Positions 16,823 through 24,871 of a stretch of DNA of 64,000 nucleotides are shown here, one piece after another. Position numbers and translations under genes: made by a program. This DNA comes from Bradyrhizobium erythrophlei (GTDB taxonomy: Bacteria; Pseudomonadota; Alphaproteobacteria; Rhizobiales; Xanthobacteraceae): assembly GCF_900129505.1 (NCBI RefSeq), contig NZ_LT670818.1, positions 6,605,001 through 6,669,000 of the forward strand. Direction: 5' to 3'. Each line of letters starts with the position of its first letter. The first letter of the stretch is position 1. The notes below the pieces were generated by a model. The model did not search any database and was not told the origin of the DNA. It saw nothing but the letters and a program-made list of their open reading frames with translations.

Positions 16823-17665
16823 GTGTCCGTCCCGGCCGGCATCGGCGATTCCCCAAGCTATTCTGCAGGCCTGTTCGCGCTGGCGCGACTGTCGCTCTGG
16901 CAAATCGTGCGTCCGCCGTCGCATTCGCGGCGCGCCGAGGCGGCGCGCAGACTGGCCCGGCACAGCCTGCTGATCACAGCGATCCTTGCTGCTGCGATCA
17001 TTGCGCTGATGGTTTGGCTCGATGCACGAGAGATCGGCTGGATGCCGGCGCGCGGCACGCCGGGCCTTTGGCCGGTTCGAATCCTGACCGATTTCGGCAA
17101 GGACGCCTATGTGCTGTGGGTCCTGGCGGCGATGTTGCTGGTCGTAACACTAGTTGCCGCGGGCTTGCGGGGAACTTCGCGGGCGCAATGGCTCGTCTTC
17201 GGGCTGCGATTGCAATTTGTATTTTTCGCGCTGTTGCTATCGCTGCTGGCCGGCGAATTGATAAAATGGGTCGTCGGACGGGGCCGGCCGTTCGTCGGGG
17301 GCCACGCCAATCCCTACAACTTTGCACCCTTTGCCGGAACCGAGGCCTATGCCAGCTTTCCGTCGGCGCACGTCATCACGGCCGCTGCGCTGGCCTTCGC
17401 GGTGTCCGCGGTTTGGCCGCGCGTCCGGGTCGCGATGATCGTCTATGCGCTGTTGATCGCCGCAACCCGCCTGGTGCTGCTCGCCCATCATCCCAGCGAC
17501 GTGGTCGCGGGCGCCCTGATCGGCGTGGTCGGCGCCATGGCCGTGCGGTATTGGTTCGCCGCGCGCCGCCTCGGCTTCGCCATCCATCGCAATGGCGAAA
17601 TCGTGCCGCTGCGGAGCCTTTCCGGGCAGCGCAAAAGGGTTGCCCGCGAGGCCCCGGCCCCATAA
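16823..17665 (+). CDS. PAP2-family membrane phosphatase
   Basis: Membrane phosphatase acting on a lipid phosphate or diphosphate, such as undecaprenyl pyrophosphate or a lipid A phosphate. All three PAP2 signatures are present: KWVVGRGRP (motif 1), FPSAHVITAA (motif 2, PSAH in place of PSGH) and TRLVLLAHHPSDVVAG (motif 3). About six hydrophobic helices surround them. The frame extends upstream to 16631, but that part lies within the ArnT-like gene. The GTG at 16823, 1 bp after the ArnT-like stop, is the sensible start. Position suggests it recycles or trims the carrier lipid for the neighbouring transferases. Confidence 0.85.
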   Translation: MSVPAGIGDSPSYSAGLFALARLSLWQIVRPPSHSRRAEAARRLARHSLLITAILAAAIIALMVWLDAREIGWMPARGTPGLWPVRILTDFGKDAYVLWVLAAMLLVVTLVAAGLRGTSRAQWLVFGLRLQFVFFALLLSLLAGELIKWVVGRGRPFVGGHANPYNFAPFAGTEAYASFPSAHVITAAALAFAVSAVWPRVRVAMIVYALLIAATRLVLLAHHPSDVVAGALIGVVGAMAVRYWFAARRLGFAIHRNGEIVPLRSLSGQRKRVAREAPAP

Positions 17666-17723
17666 GAAGCGGACGCCAAAACCGGCGGACGGCAGGCGTC
17701 ACCGGTGATAGCCCATTCAAACG

Positions 17724-18482
17724 GTGAGCGTGGATTTGCCTCTTTCTGACATAGCCGCGGTGGCCGTTTCCATCGTCGTTCCCGTGCGCAACGAGGCCGA
17801 GAATATCAGCCCGCTGATCGCCGAAATCGCCACCGCGCTGGACGGCCGATGGGTATATGAAATCATCTATGTCAATGACGGCTCGACGGATGCGACCGCG
17901 GCCCGGCTTGCGGCCGAGATGAAGAGCCGCGGCAATCTGCGCCAGATCCGTCACGCGGCATCCGCGGGCCAGTCGGCGGCGGTGCGCAGCGGGGTGGGCG
18001 CCGCGCGCGGCGCCATCGTGGCGACGCTCGACGGCGACGGCCAGAACAATCCGGCATTCCTCCCCGAACTGATCGCGGCGATCGAAAAGGGCGGCGAGCG
18101 TGTCGGCCTCGTTGCCGGCCAACGGATTGGCCGCAAGGATACCGGTTTCAAGAAGCTCCAGTCGCGCATCGCCAACGGTATCCGCAACGCCATCCTGCAC
18201 GACGGCACCCGCGACACCGGCTGCGGCCTGAAGGCGTTCCGGCGCGAGGTGTTTCTGATGATGCCTTATTTCGACGGGCTGCATCGCTTCCTGCCGGCGC
18301 TGATGCGCCGCGAGGGCTACGAGATCGCCTATGTCGACGTGATCGACCGGCCGCGCCATTCCGGCGTGTCAAACTATGGTTTCTTCGACCGGCTATGGAT
18401 CGGAATCATGGATCTCGCCGGCGTGTGGTGGCTGATCCGCCGCAAGAAACCGACACCTGTTGCGACCGAGGTAACCTCATGA
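17724..18482 (+). CDS. Family 2 glycosyltransferase (ArnC / dolichol-phosphate mannosyltransferase-like)
   Basis: Makes a polyprenyl-phosphate sugar from a nucleotide sugar at the cytoplasmic face. The GT-A fold is clear: VSIVVPVRNEAENISPLIAE at the N-terminus, IIYVNDGSTDATAA, HAASAGQSAAVRSGV and the metal-binding DGDGQNNP (a DxD-type motif). These are close to the DPM1/ArnC pattern. There are no long C-terminal membrane helices; only IGIMDLAGVWWLI near the end is hydrophobic. The start is GTG 17724. The stop overlaps the next ATG (ATGA). It likely supplies the lipid-linked sugar used by the ArnT-like enzyme upstream. Confidence 0.88.
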   Translation: MSVDLPLSDIAAVAVSIVVPVRNEAENISPLIAEIATALDGRWVYEIIYVNDGSTDATAARLAAEMKSRGNLRQIRHAASAGQSAAVRSGVGAARGAIVATLDGDGQNNPAFLPELIAAIEKGGERVGLVAGQRIGRKDTGFKKLQSRIANGIRNAILHDGTRDTGCGLKAFRREVFLMMPYFDGLHRFLPALMRREGYEIAYVDVIDRPRHSGVSNYGFFDRLWIGIMDLAGVWWLIRRKKPTPVATEVTS

Positions 18483-18808
18483 GCGAACTATTCAATAACC
18501 TCGCCAGCTACCTGCACGATGTCTTCGTCATCAAATTCGATGCCTGGGTGATCCTGGGGTTCGTGGCGCAGGGATTTTTCACCATGCGATTCGTGGTGCA
18601 GTGGATCGCTTCGGAGCGCGCACGCAAGAGTGTGATGCCGGTGGCGTTCTGGTTCTTCTCGATCGGCGGCGGCGCACTGCTGCTGGTCTATGCGCTGTAT
18701 CGCAGGGATCCGGTGTTCATCGCCGGCCAGGCGCTCGGGCTCGTGGTCTACATTCGCAACCTGTATTTCATCATCGTCAACGGACGGCAGGCCTCCGCCA
18801 GCAATTGA
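18479..18808 (+). CDS. LAB_N (lipid A biosynthesis N-terminal) domain membrane protein
   Basis: The protein has 109 residues from ATG 18479, overlapping the GT2 stop. Three hydrophobic helices are visible: WVILGFVAQGFFTMRFVVQWIASER, VMPVAFWFFSIGGGALLLVYALYRR and VFIAGQALGLVVYIRNLYFIIV. The helix order and the Q-W-I-x-S-E-R, FWxxSxxG and GQxxGxxxYxRNL elements match the LAB_N family, short membrane proteins often beside GT2 genes in lipid A modification loci. The biochemical role of the family is not well defined. A longer frame starting at 18395 lies within the GT2 gene and is not used. Confidence 0.85.
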   Translation: MSELFNNLASYLHDVFVIKFDAWVILGFVAQGFFTMRFVVQWIASERARKSVMPVAFWFFSIGGGALLLVYALYRRDPVFIAGQALGLVVYIRNLYFIIVNGRQASASN

Positions 18809-18814
18809 TTCCAG

Positions 18815-20503
18815 CTAGCGCGGCAGGGGCTGCGCGGTCGCAGGCATGGCCGCCTCGCTTTCGGCCTTGCGGTGCGCCGGCAATTCCCCGGCGGCGTCGA
18901 GCACGGGATAGGCCACCGAGCAGATATGGGAGTGGATTCGCCGGAGGTCGCGCAGCACGTCGAGATGCAGCGAGGTGGTCTCGATGGTCTCGGGCCGGCC
19001 CTCGCGCAGACGGTCCAGATGCCGTTCGGTGGCGGCAAGCTCGGCGTTGCGCAGCAGCGCTTTCTCGGCAAGCAGTTTGCGCGCCTCATTGACGTCGCCC
19101 GACATGAAGACCCCGAACGCGATCCGGAGCGAATCCGCCGTTCGCTTGTGGAATGCCGACAGTTCTTCGGCGCCTTCCGGCGAAAACTGGAACCGCCGCT
19201 TTATCTTTTTGGTGGCGAGTTCGCTCAGGTTCTTGTCGATGATATCGCCGATGTGCTCGAGATTGATGGCGAAGGAGATGATTTCCATCGCCCGCTGCCC
19301 TTCGCGCTCATCCAGACTGCCGCGGGTCAATTTGGTCACGTAGAGCTTGATTGCCTCGTCGAGACCGTCGACCGCATTGTCCATCCGCGACACCTGATCG
19401 ACCAGGGCACGGTCGTTGGTCATCATCGCCGCCATCACCTTGCGCAGCATAATCTCGACGTGGTCACCCATATGCAGGGTTTCGCGCGCGGCGTCCGCCA
19501 GAGCGAGCGAAGGGGTTTCCAGCGCGCTCTCGTCGAGGTAGCGCGGCCGCGACGGATCGGTCTCCTGGACACGGTCCGGAAGCAGCTTCTTGAGCAGCGT
19601 CGCCAGGCCGTCGAGCAGGCCGATGAAGATGATTGCGGTCGCGACATTGAATGCGATGTGAAATTCCGCCGTCAGCTTGGCGAGGTCAGGCTGCCAGGCC
19701 AGCAACAATTCGGTGATCGGACGTAGGAACGGTGCGATCAGCAGCACGCCGGCCAGCCGATTGATGAGATTGCCGAGCGGCAGCCGGTAGCTTGCGGGGT
19801 TGTCGCGGCGCGCGCCCTCGATCAGCGGATTGATCGCGCTGCCGAGATTGGCGCCGAGCACCAGAGCCAGTCCTGCGGCCGGCGAGATGAACTGCGCATA
19901 GGCCAGCGACATCACGAGGAGCACGCTGGCCACGCTGGAATGCACGATCCAGGTGACGATCGCCCCAATGACGATACAAAGCACGGGATCGCCGGTGATC
20001 GCATTCATGAACACGCGCACGCCGGGCGCGTTCTCGGCCGGCGCCAGCGTGTCGAGCAGAATATGCAGCGCCAGCAGCATCAGGCCGAGACCGATCGAGA
20101 CGCGGCCGATGTCCTTGATGCGCGAGCGCGGGCCGGTGCGAAACGCGACCAGGCCCACAATGAAGAGCACCGGTGCTGCTGCGGCGATGTTGAACGACAG
20201 GATCTGGACGATCAGCGTGGTGCCGACATTGGCGCCGAGCATGATCGCGAGCGCCGGAACCAGGCCGACCAGCCCTTCGGCGGTGAACGAACTCGTGATC
20301 AGCGCGGTCGCGGTGCTGCTCTGGAGCAGCGCCGTCAGGCCGATGCCCGCCGCAAAGGCGGTGAAGCGGTTGTTCAGGGCTTTCGCCAGCAGCCGGCGGA
20401 GATCGGGCCCGAACGCGCGCAGAACCCCGCTGTGGACCATGTGCAGGCCCCACAGCAGCAGCGCCACGCCGCCCATCAGGTCGAGAAGAACCAGGCTTCC
20501 CAT
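18815..20503 (-). CDS. Na/Pi cotransporter family protein with PhoU-like domain
   Basis: Inner-membrane protein of the NptA/PNaS family (562 residues). The N-terminal 330 residues hold about eight helices with the two QSST-type repeats expected of the family: LTALLQSSTATALITSSF, and a second copy containing WIVHSSVASVLLVMSLAYAQ. The C-terminal 200 residues are soluble helices resembling PhoU (MLRKVMAAMMTNDRALVDQV, EIISFAINLEHIGDIIDKNL). The substrate is presumably phosphate with sodium, though some members may act in regulation. It converges with the LAB_N gene, 6 bp apart. The 195 bp to its right separate it from a divergent LprI-like gene and should contain both promoters. Confidence 0.9.
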   Translation of the reverse strand: MGSLVLLDLMGGVALLLWGLHMVHSGVLRAFGPDLRRLLAKALNNRFTAFAAGIGLTALLQSSTATALITSSFTAEGLVGLVPALAIMLGANVGTTLIVQILSFNIAAAAPVLFIVGLVAFRTGPRSRIKDIGRVSIGLGLMLLALHILLDTLAPAENAPGVRVFMNAITGDPVLCIVIGAIVTWIVHSSVASVLLVMSLAYAQFISPAAGLALVLGANLGSAINPLIEGARRDNPASYRLPLGNLINRLAGVLLIAPFLRPITELLLAWQPDLAKLTAEFHIAFNVATAIIFIGLLDGLATLLKKLLPDRVQETDPSRPRYLDESALETPSLALADAARETLHMGDHVEIMLRKVMAAMMTNDRALVDQVSRMDNAVDGLDEAIKLYVTKLTRGSLDEREGQRAMEIISFAINLEHIGDIIDKNLSELATKKIKRRFQFSPEGAEELSAFHKRTADSLRIAFGVFMSGDVNEARKLLAEKALLRNAELAATERHLDRLREGRPETIETTSLHLDVLRDLRRIHSHICSVAYPVLDAAGELPAHRKAESEAAMPATAQPLPR

Positions 20504-20698
20504 GATCGTCCGCCGTCTCCAATTCCGGTCGAAAGTTCAGGCTATCGGCAAATGACGGCGGATCAATCCTTTATTTTCGGCGGGGAGTGCGGAAAAAAAA
20601 CGGCGTCGCGCGACAGGGTGATCACGGGCCGGCGCGGTTGAACCCGCTGGAACACCTGGGCGACCAACCGGTCCGTGGCGCATTTGGGAAGAATGAAG

Positions 20699-21199
20699 AT
20701 GAGGTCTCCGTTCGGGCCGTTGATTACAGCCTTGATCTGCATCGCCGGTCTTGGTCTTGCGGCTGAACCAAGCCAGGCGGAGATGCGAAAACCTACGGCA
20801 AAAGAGACTGCCGCGATCCGCGATTGCGCGGCCAGGAACGCCGATGATCTCGATGCAGGCGAGCGGCAGTGTCTGTTCGATCTCGTCGTCGATCCCTGCG
20901 CCAACAGCAAATCGTCAGATGCCGGCAAGGCGGTCGTGGTGGAATGTTATCTCGTGGAGAATTCGATCTGGGACGCATTGCTCAACGAAAACTACAAGAG
21001 CCTGCTTGAGACGGTGGATGACGGCCAGACCGCCAAGGCGCGCGCCATGCAGCGCGCATGGAGCGCTTATCGCGACACGACCTGCCAGTTCTATGACGAC
21101 AAGATCCAGGGATCGATGTCGGTCACCATGCATGCCGCCTGCGTGACCCGCGAGTCGGCGCAGCGGGCGATGCCGCTCAAATTCTTCAGCCGGTTGTGA
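20699..21199 (+). CDS. Exported LprI-like (DUF1311) protein
   Basis: Secreted protein of 166 residues. A signal peptide is visible (PFGPLITALICIAGLGLAAEPSQAE). The mature part has the LprI/DUF1311 pattern: a cysteine pair, SIWDALLNENYKSLLE, MQRAWSAYRDTTCQFYDD, a GSM stretch and a closing Cys-x-x-x-(S/T)-x-x-R helix. Some relatives inhibit lysozyme; many are uncharacterised. GGGAAG at 20686-20691 sits 7 bases before the ATG at 20699, which is why I prefer it over the ATG at 20693 (1 base away) and the frame opening at 20675. It is divergent from the Na/Pi cotransporter gene. Confidence 0.75.
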   Translation: MRSPFGPLITALICIAGLGLAAEPSQAEMRKPTAKETAAIRDCAARNADDLDAGERQCLFDLVVDPCANSKSSDAGKAVVVECYLVENSIWDALLNENYKSLLETVDDGQTAKARAMQRAWSAYRDTTCQFYDDKIQGSMSVTMHAACVTRESAQRAMPLKFFSRL

Positions 21200-21526
21200 A
21201 AGCCAAGGCCCGGTATTCAAGGCTCGGTAATTTCCGGGCACGAACAGGCTCAACTCCGCCGGCGCCAAACAAAAACGCGTCAGGGTTACCAACCCGCGCG
21301 CCGTCGTAACCGTGCCGGGCGACGACGAAGCCGATCGCCGGTGGTTTACCCGGCGATTTGCCGCTTTTGGCGGTGGTTCGGCAATTGGCGGCGAAACTCG
21401 GTAAAAGGAACTCAAACAGAACAGATACATTGCAAGAGGTCACGCTAGGCAAATTCCAATGAGTCTTCTGTAAAAAGCAATCTGGGAACCCCGATGGACC
21501 ATTATCGAGCAAGGGGAAGGATCGAC
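21200..21526 (+). other. Intergenic stretch with one hairpin
   Basis: No gene was found. An inverted repeat ATCGCCGG (21334-21341) / CCGGCGAT (21350-21357) could form an 8-bp stem and may end the LprI-like transcript, but no run of T follows. The promoter of the PilZ gene should be in the right part. A frame that starts at ATG 21494 continues into the PilZ gene; I place that gene's start at 21527. Confidence 0.35.
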
Positions 21527-21772
21527 ATGCTGGCAAATCGTCGTAGAAGCGAACGTCTATCGTGCAGGCGGCTCGCAAAAATTCAGTTCGGAACGGGCGG
21601 GCTGCCGCGCGACTGCACCATCACGGATATATCGGACGGCGGCGTCAAGGTCGTCGCCGAACATCTCGATATTCCCGCCGAGTTCACCATCATCCTGTCG
21701 GAAGGTCGCCCGCGCCAATGCAAGCTGGCGTGGCGGATCGGCTGCGAATTCGGCGCTCAATTCGTCGATTAG
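21527..21772 (+). CDS. Single-domain PilZ protein (c-di-GMP receptor type)
   Basis: The protein has 81 residues, essentially one PilZ beta-barrel. The first binding element RRRSER (RxxxR type) is at residues 5-10, and the second, D-x-S-x-x-G, appears as DISDGGVKV. Such small PilZ proteins bind cyclic di-GMP and control surface behaviour. GGGAAGGA lies a few bases before the ATG at 21527. An upstream ATG at 21494 would add 11 residues without a good ribosome site. Its neighbours are TadD and the cpa pilus genes, so a link to attachment is attractive but is inference. Confidence 0.8.
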   Translation: MLANRRRSERLSCRRLAKIQFGTGGLPRDCTITDISDGGVKVVAEHLDIPAEFTIILSEGRPRQCKLAWRIGCEFGAQFVD

Positions 21773-21886
21773 ATCGAAAATCCCCCGCAGGACATCGAGG
21801 CCGGCTGAAGCTTTCGGTCGGCCGCCGCGGAATCAACTTCAGCGAATTCGTTCGGCGCGTCCGCGAGGCAAGCCGGGCATAGCGGG

Positions 21887-21913
21887 CGGTTAACGGGAAT
21901 TTAGGGTTAACCG
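21887..21913 (+). promoter_or_regulatory. Inverted CGGTTAAC pair upstream of tadD
   Basis: CGGTTAAC (21887-21894) and GTTAACCG (21906-21913) form an inverted pair with an 11-bp spacer, 40 bp before the tadD start. Each core GTTAAC is itself palindromic. The TTAA halves are 13 bp apart, not the 7 bp of a CtrA box, so I do not call it CtrA. It could be an operator or promoter element for tadD. Confidence 0.35.
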
Positions 21914-21953
21914 GTGCATCTGTGGTCGGTCGCCGACCTCAGGTCCCAGGTAA

Positions 21954-22766
21954 ATGCTCCGGCAGTCGCTCCAGTCATACGGCTCCGCGAGACATCTCGC
22001 CTCGGTTCTATCGGCCGCGATGCTGGCGATGGGGCTGTGCAGCTGCCAGATCGATGGAGCCCCTGACATCACGGGCTCGCTCGGTGAGCAAGCCGAGGCA
22101 AGTCGTGCTGCCGACCCGCGCCGTGACGTCGATTCGTATGGCGAGCGCTTTCGCGCCAACCCCGGGGATGCCGAGGCGGCGCTGCAATATGCAAAGGCGC
22201 TGCGCGCCACGGGGCAGCGCGCCCAGGCAGTCGCCGTGCTCGAGCAGGCCACGCTGGCCCGACCGGACAACAAGGCGCTGCTGGCCGGATACGGGCGGGC
22301 GCTGGCGGATAACGGCAATTTCGAGCAGGCCTTCGGCGTGCTCGGCCGCGCCCACAGCCCCGACAATCCCGATTGGCGGATCCTCTCGGTTCAAGGCGCC
22401 GTGCTCGATCAACTCGGTCGCTATGAGGAAGCGCGGCAATATTATGCGAGCGCGCTGAAGATCGCGCCGGATGAACCTTCGGTGCTGTCCAATCTCGGCC
22501 TTTCCTACATGCTCTCGAAGGACCTGCCCAAAGCGGAGGAGACCTTGCGCCACGCCTCTGGCCGCGCCGGCGCCAGCCCGCGCGTGCGGCAGAATTTGGC
22601 GCTGGTGGTCGGCTTGCAGGGCCGCCTGGCCGAAGCTGAAACCATCGTGAAGGCCGATCAGCCGGCCGGGGAGGCGGAGGCGAACGTCGCTTTCCTCAAC
22701 CGGCTATTGTCCCGCAAGGATGGCGCGCGCGCCGAGGCCGATAGCGCGAAAGCGACCGCGCGCTAG
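21954..22766 (+). CDS. tadD: TadD-like tetratricopeptide lipoprotein
   Basis: Pilotin-like TPR protein of Flp/Tad pilus assembly, thought to help the secretin reach the outer membrane. It has 270 residues. The N-terminus is a lipoprotein-type signal (LASVLSAAMLAMGLCSC) with a cysteine after LCS. TPR units follow: FRANPGDAEAALQYAKALRA, ARPDNKALLAGYGRALADNG, PDNPDWRILSVQGAVLDQLG, and the most typical, IAPDEPSVLSNLGLSYMLSK. ATG 21954 has AGG shortly upstream. The gene converges with cpaE, 66 bp away across a hairpin. Confidence 0.82.
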   Translation: MLRQSLQSYGSARHLASVLSAAMLAMGLCSCQIDGAPDITGSLGEQAEASRAADPRRDVDSYGERFRANPGDAEAALQYAKALRATGQRAQAVAVLEQATLARPDNKALLAGYGRALADNGNFEQAFGVLGRAHSPDNPDWRILSVQGAVLDQLGRYEEARQYYASALKIAPDEPSVLSNLGLSYMLSKDLPKAEETLRHASGRAGASPRVRQNLALVVGLQGRLAEAETIVKADQPAGEAEANVAFLNRLLSRKDGARAEADSAKATAR

Positions 22767-22801
22767 CTTGCTTTCAAGCAAAGTGGATCAATCCGGCGCT
22801 C

Positions 22802-22824
22802 CGGTTCTGATTCAGTCAGAACCG
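22802..22824. terminator. Hairpin between convergent tadD and cpaE
   Basis: CGGTTCTGA (22802-22810) and TCAGAACCG (22816-22824) form a perfect 9-bp stem with a 5-base loop. It lies between two converging genes and could end both transcripts. No clear run of T follows on either side, so the mechanism is uncertain. Confidence 0.5.
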
Positions 22825-22832
22825 ATCATGCC

Positions 22833-24095
22833 CTAGGCCCGCAACTTCCTGAGAATCGGCGACAGGAACGAGCGCCGCGGCTTCTTGATCTCGCTGCGGC
22901 CCGTCATCCGGTGCGCGATCTGCAGGAACAAATCGGTGGTGCGATGGCGCGCGGAGATTTCCGCGATCATCTGGCCGTTATTGGCGGCGGTTCCGAATAA
23001 TTTCGGATCGAACGGTATGGAGGCGATCGGCTTGCTCTCGATGGTCTTGGCAAACCCCTTCGCGTCGATCTCCGGTCGCTTCGGCATGCCAACCTGATTG
23101 AGACAATAGAGCGGCGCGTGGTCGTTGGGCCGCGCCGCTTTCAGCAGGCTCAGCATGTTCTTGGCGTTGCGCAGGTTGGCGAGGTCAGGCTCAGCCACGA
23201 TCAGGATATCGTCTGCGCTGACCAGCGCGCGCCGGGCCCATCCCGACCACTGATGCGGGACGTCCAGCACGATGCATGGCGTCGTCATGCGCAAGGTATC
23301 GAAGATCGCATCGAAGGCCTGTTCGCCCAGATCGTAGACGCGCTCAAGCGTCGCCGGCGCCGCCAGCAACGAGAGGCGGTCGGTGCACTTCGCCATCAGC
23401 CGTTCGATCAGTGCGGTATCGGGCCGGTCCGGCGAGAACACCGCATTGGCGATGCCCTGCACCGGATCCTTGTTGTAGTCGAGACTGGCGGTTCCGAAGG
23501 CGAGGTCGAGATCGATCACCACGGAATCCAGCGCCAGATCGCGCGCGATCGCCCAGGCCACGTTGTGCGCGACGGTGGAGGCACCGACGCCGCCTTTTGC
23601 CCCGACGACGGCGATGATGCGGCCGACGGCGATCGCTTCCGATGCCGAGAACAGGCTGCAAATCGAGCGGACGACGTCGAGCGGCCCGACCGGTCCGATG
23701 ACGTAGTCGTTGACGCCGCGCCGTACCAGTTCGCGATACGGTGCGACGTCGTTGGCGCCGCCGATTACGACGACACGGGTTCCGGGATCGCAGACCGTCG
23801 CGAGCTCATCGAGGCCGGCCAGGATATCGTTGTTGGCTTCGGTCTCCAGGATGATCACGTTCGGGGTCGGCTGGGTGTGATAGGTCTCGATGGCGGCTGC
23901 GATGCCGCCCATCTTGACCGTGAGATGCACCTTGGCAAGGCGGCGGTCGTCGCCTGCTGCTTGCGCTGCAGCGGCGGTTTCCGCGGTCGAGCAAAAGGCC
24001 TGCACCGACACCCGAGGCGCCGGAGAGATGTAGTCGTTCGCGGTCGGGGCCGGGAAGTCCGGCTCTTCTTCTGGGATTTGGCGTGCGCTGATCAT
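22833..24095 (-). CDS. cpaE: CpaE/TadZ pilus-assembly ATPase
   Basis: ParA/MinD-like localisation factor of the Tad pilus (420 residues). The N-terminal 140 residues form an atypical receiver-like domain (NVIILETEANNDILAGLDEL, VVVIGGANDVAPYRELVRRG). The P-loop ATPase follows with IIAVVGAKGGVGASTVAHNV, a deviant Walker A (KGGVGAST), then SVVIDLDLAFGTASLDYN (switch region) and later DDILIVAEPDLANLRNAKN. The ATG overlaps the cpaD stop. Downstream one would usually expect cpaF, tadB and tadC, but here tadD comes in from the opposite strand. Confidence 0.92.
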   Translation of the reverse strand: MISARQIPEEEPDFPAPTANDYISPAPRVSVQAFCSTAETAAAAQAAGDDRRLAKVHLTVKMGGIAAAIETYHTQPTPNVIILETEANNDILAGLDELATVCDPGTRVVVIGGANDVAPYRELVRRGVNDYVIGPVGPLDVVRSICSLFSASEAIAVGRIIAVVGAKGGVGASTVAHNVAWAIARDLALDSVVIDLDLAFGTASLDYNKDPVQGIANAVFSPDRPDTALIERLMAKCTDRLSLLAAPATLERVYDLGEQAFDAIFDTLRMTTPCIVLDVPHQWSGWARRALVSADDILIVAEPDLANLRNAKNMLSLLKAARPNDHAPLYCLNQVGMPKRPEIDAKGFAKTIESKPIASIPFDPKLFGTAANNGQMIAEISARHRTTDLFLQIAHRMTGRSEIKKPRRSFLSPILRKLRA

Positions 24096-24832
24096 TTGCC
24101 TGTATCGCTAAGTTTAGCCTTGTCGCTTTCGGGATAGTTGGTCGTGGTCGTCTCGCCCTTGCGATATTTCTCGAACGCAGTCGTGCGCCGCACCGTGTAG
24201 GCGGCGGTCTCGGACCGGGGTTGCTCGAGGTCGGCCGGGTTGTCGATCATCGCAGCGAGGTCGCGCTGGGAAGCGCAACCGAAATTGTAGTAATCCTTGT
24301 TCTGGGAATAGCCGTTATTCAGGAGCGTCGGCCCGAGATCGTCCGGCCACAGCCCGCAGGGTCCGGCGACCGCGGCGATCCGGGGATAACTCAGCCTGAT
24401 CGTCGCCAGCGTTCGAGGATCGGCGGGATGGTAGTTGCGCATCGTAATGGCGCGGGGAGGCACGCCGCCCGCCGCGAGCAGCGAGCGAATTTCCGCGTAG
24501 GCGCTGGCCGCGGCGCGCGCGTTCGGCGTGTCGAGCGGCACGTCGGCCACGATGGTGCCGGTTCCTTCGCGGACCCACGTCTGAGCCAGTCCGAGGACGT
24601 CGGCGCGCTGGGGAGCGGACAGCCCGCCGCGCGCATGACCGACGAAGACAACGATCGAGCGGTCGGCTTCCTGCACCGCGATGGGATGACGCAGGCGATA
24701 GTCGTCGGGGACGCTCGCCGTCACGAGCTCGCCGCCGGTGTAGTTGCATGCGCCCAGCGCGACGGAAAGACCGGCGAGTGCGCCCAGGTGGCGCAGGGTC
24801 CGATGGCGATCGGCCGCTGTCATGTTTGTCAT
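24092..24832 (-). CDS. cpaD: CpaD pilus-assembly lipoprotein
   Basis: Periplasmic/outer-membrane lipoprotein of the Tad pilus. It has 246 residues from ATG 24832, chosen because GAGGAC lies about 9 bases upstream; the frame is open to an ATG at 24853. The lipobox is LSVALGAC. Family features include the DDYRLRHPI start, HPADPRTLATIRLSYPRI and the conserved end GCASQRDLAAMIDNPADLEQ. It overlaps cpaE by 4 bases and follows cpaC with a 39-base gap, so the four cpa genes form one operon read right to left. Confidence 0.9.
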   Translation of the reverse strand: MTNMTAADRHRTLRHLGALAGLSVALGACNYTGGELVTASVPDDYRLRHPIAVQEADRSIVVFVGHARGGLSAPQRADVLGLAQTWVREGTGTIVADVPLDTPNARAAASAYAEIRSLLAAGGVPPRAITMRNYHPADPRTLATIRLSYPRIAAVAGPCGLWPDDLGPTLLNNGYSQNKDYYNFGCASQRDLAAMIDNPADLEQPRSETAAYTVRRTTAFEKYRKGETTTTNYPESDKAKLSDTGK

Positions 24833-24871
24833 CGTTCCGTCCTCGTCCCGCATGGGTCAGGCAGTTGCGTC

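Noticed and set aside
21887..21913. CtrA box upstream of tadD
   Set aside because: The TTAA halves are 13 bp apart, while the CtrA consensus needs 7.
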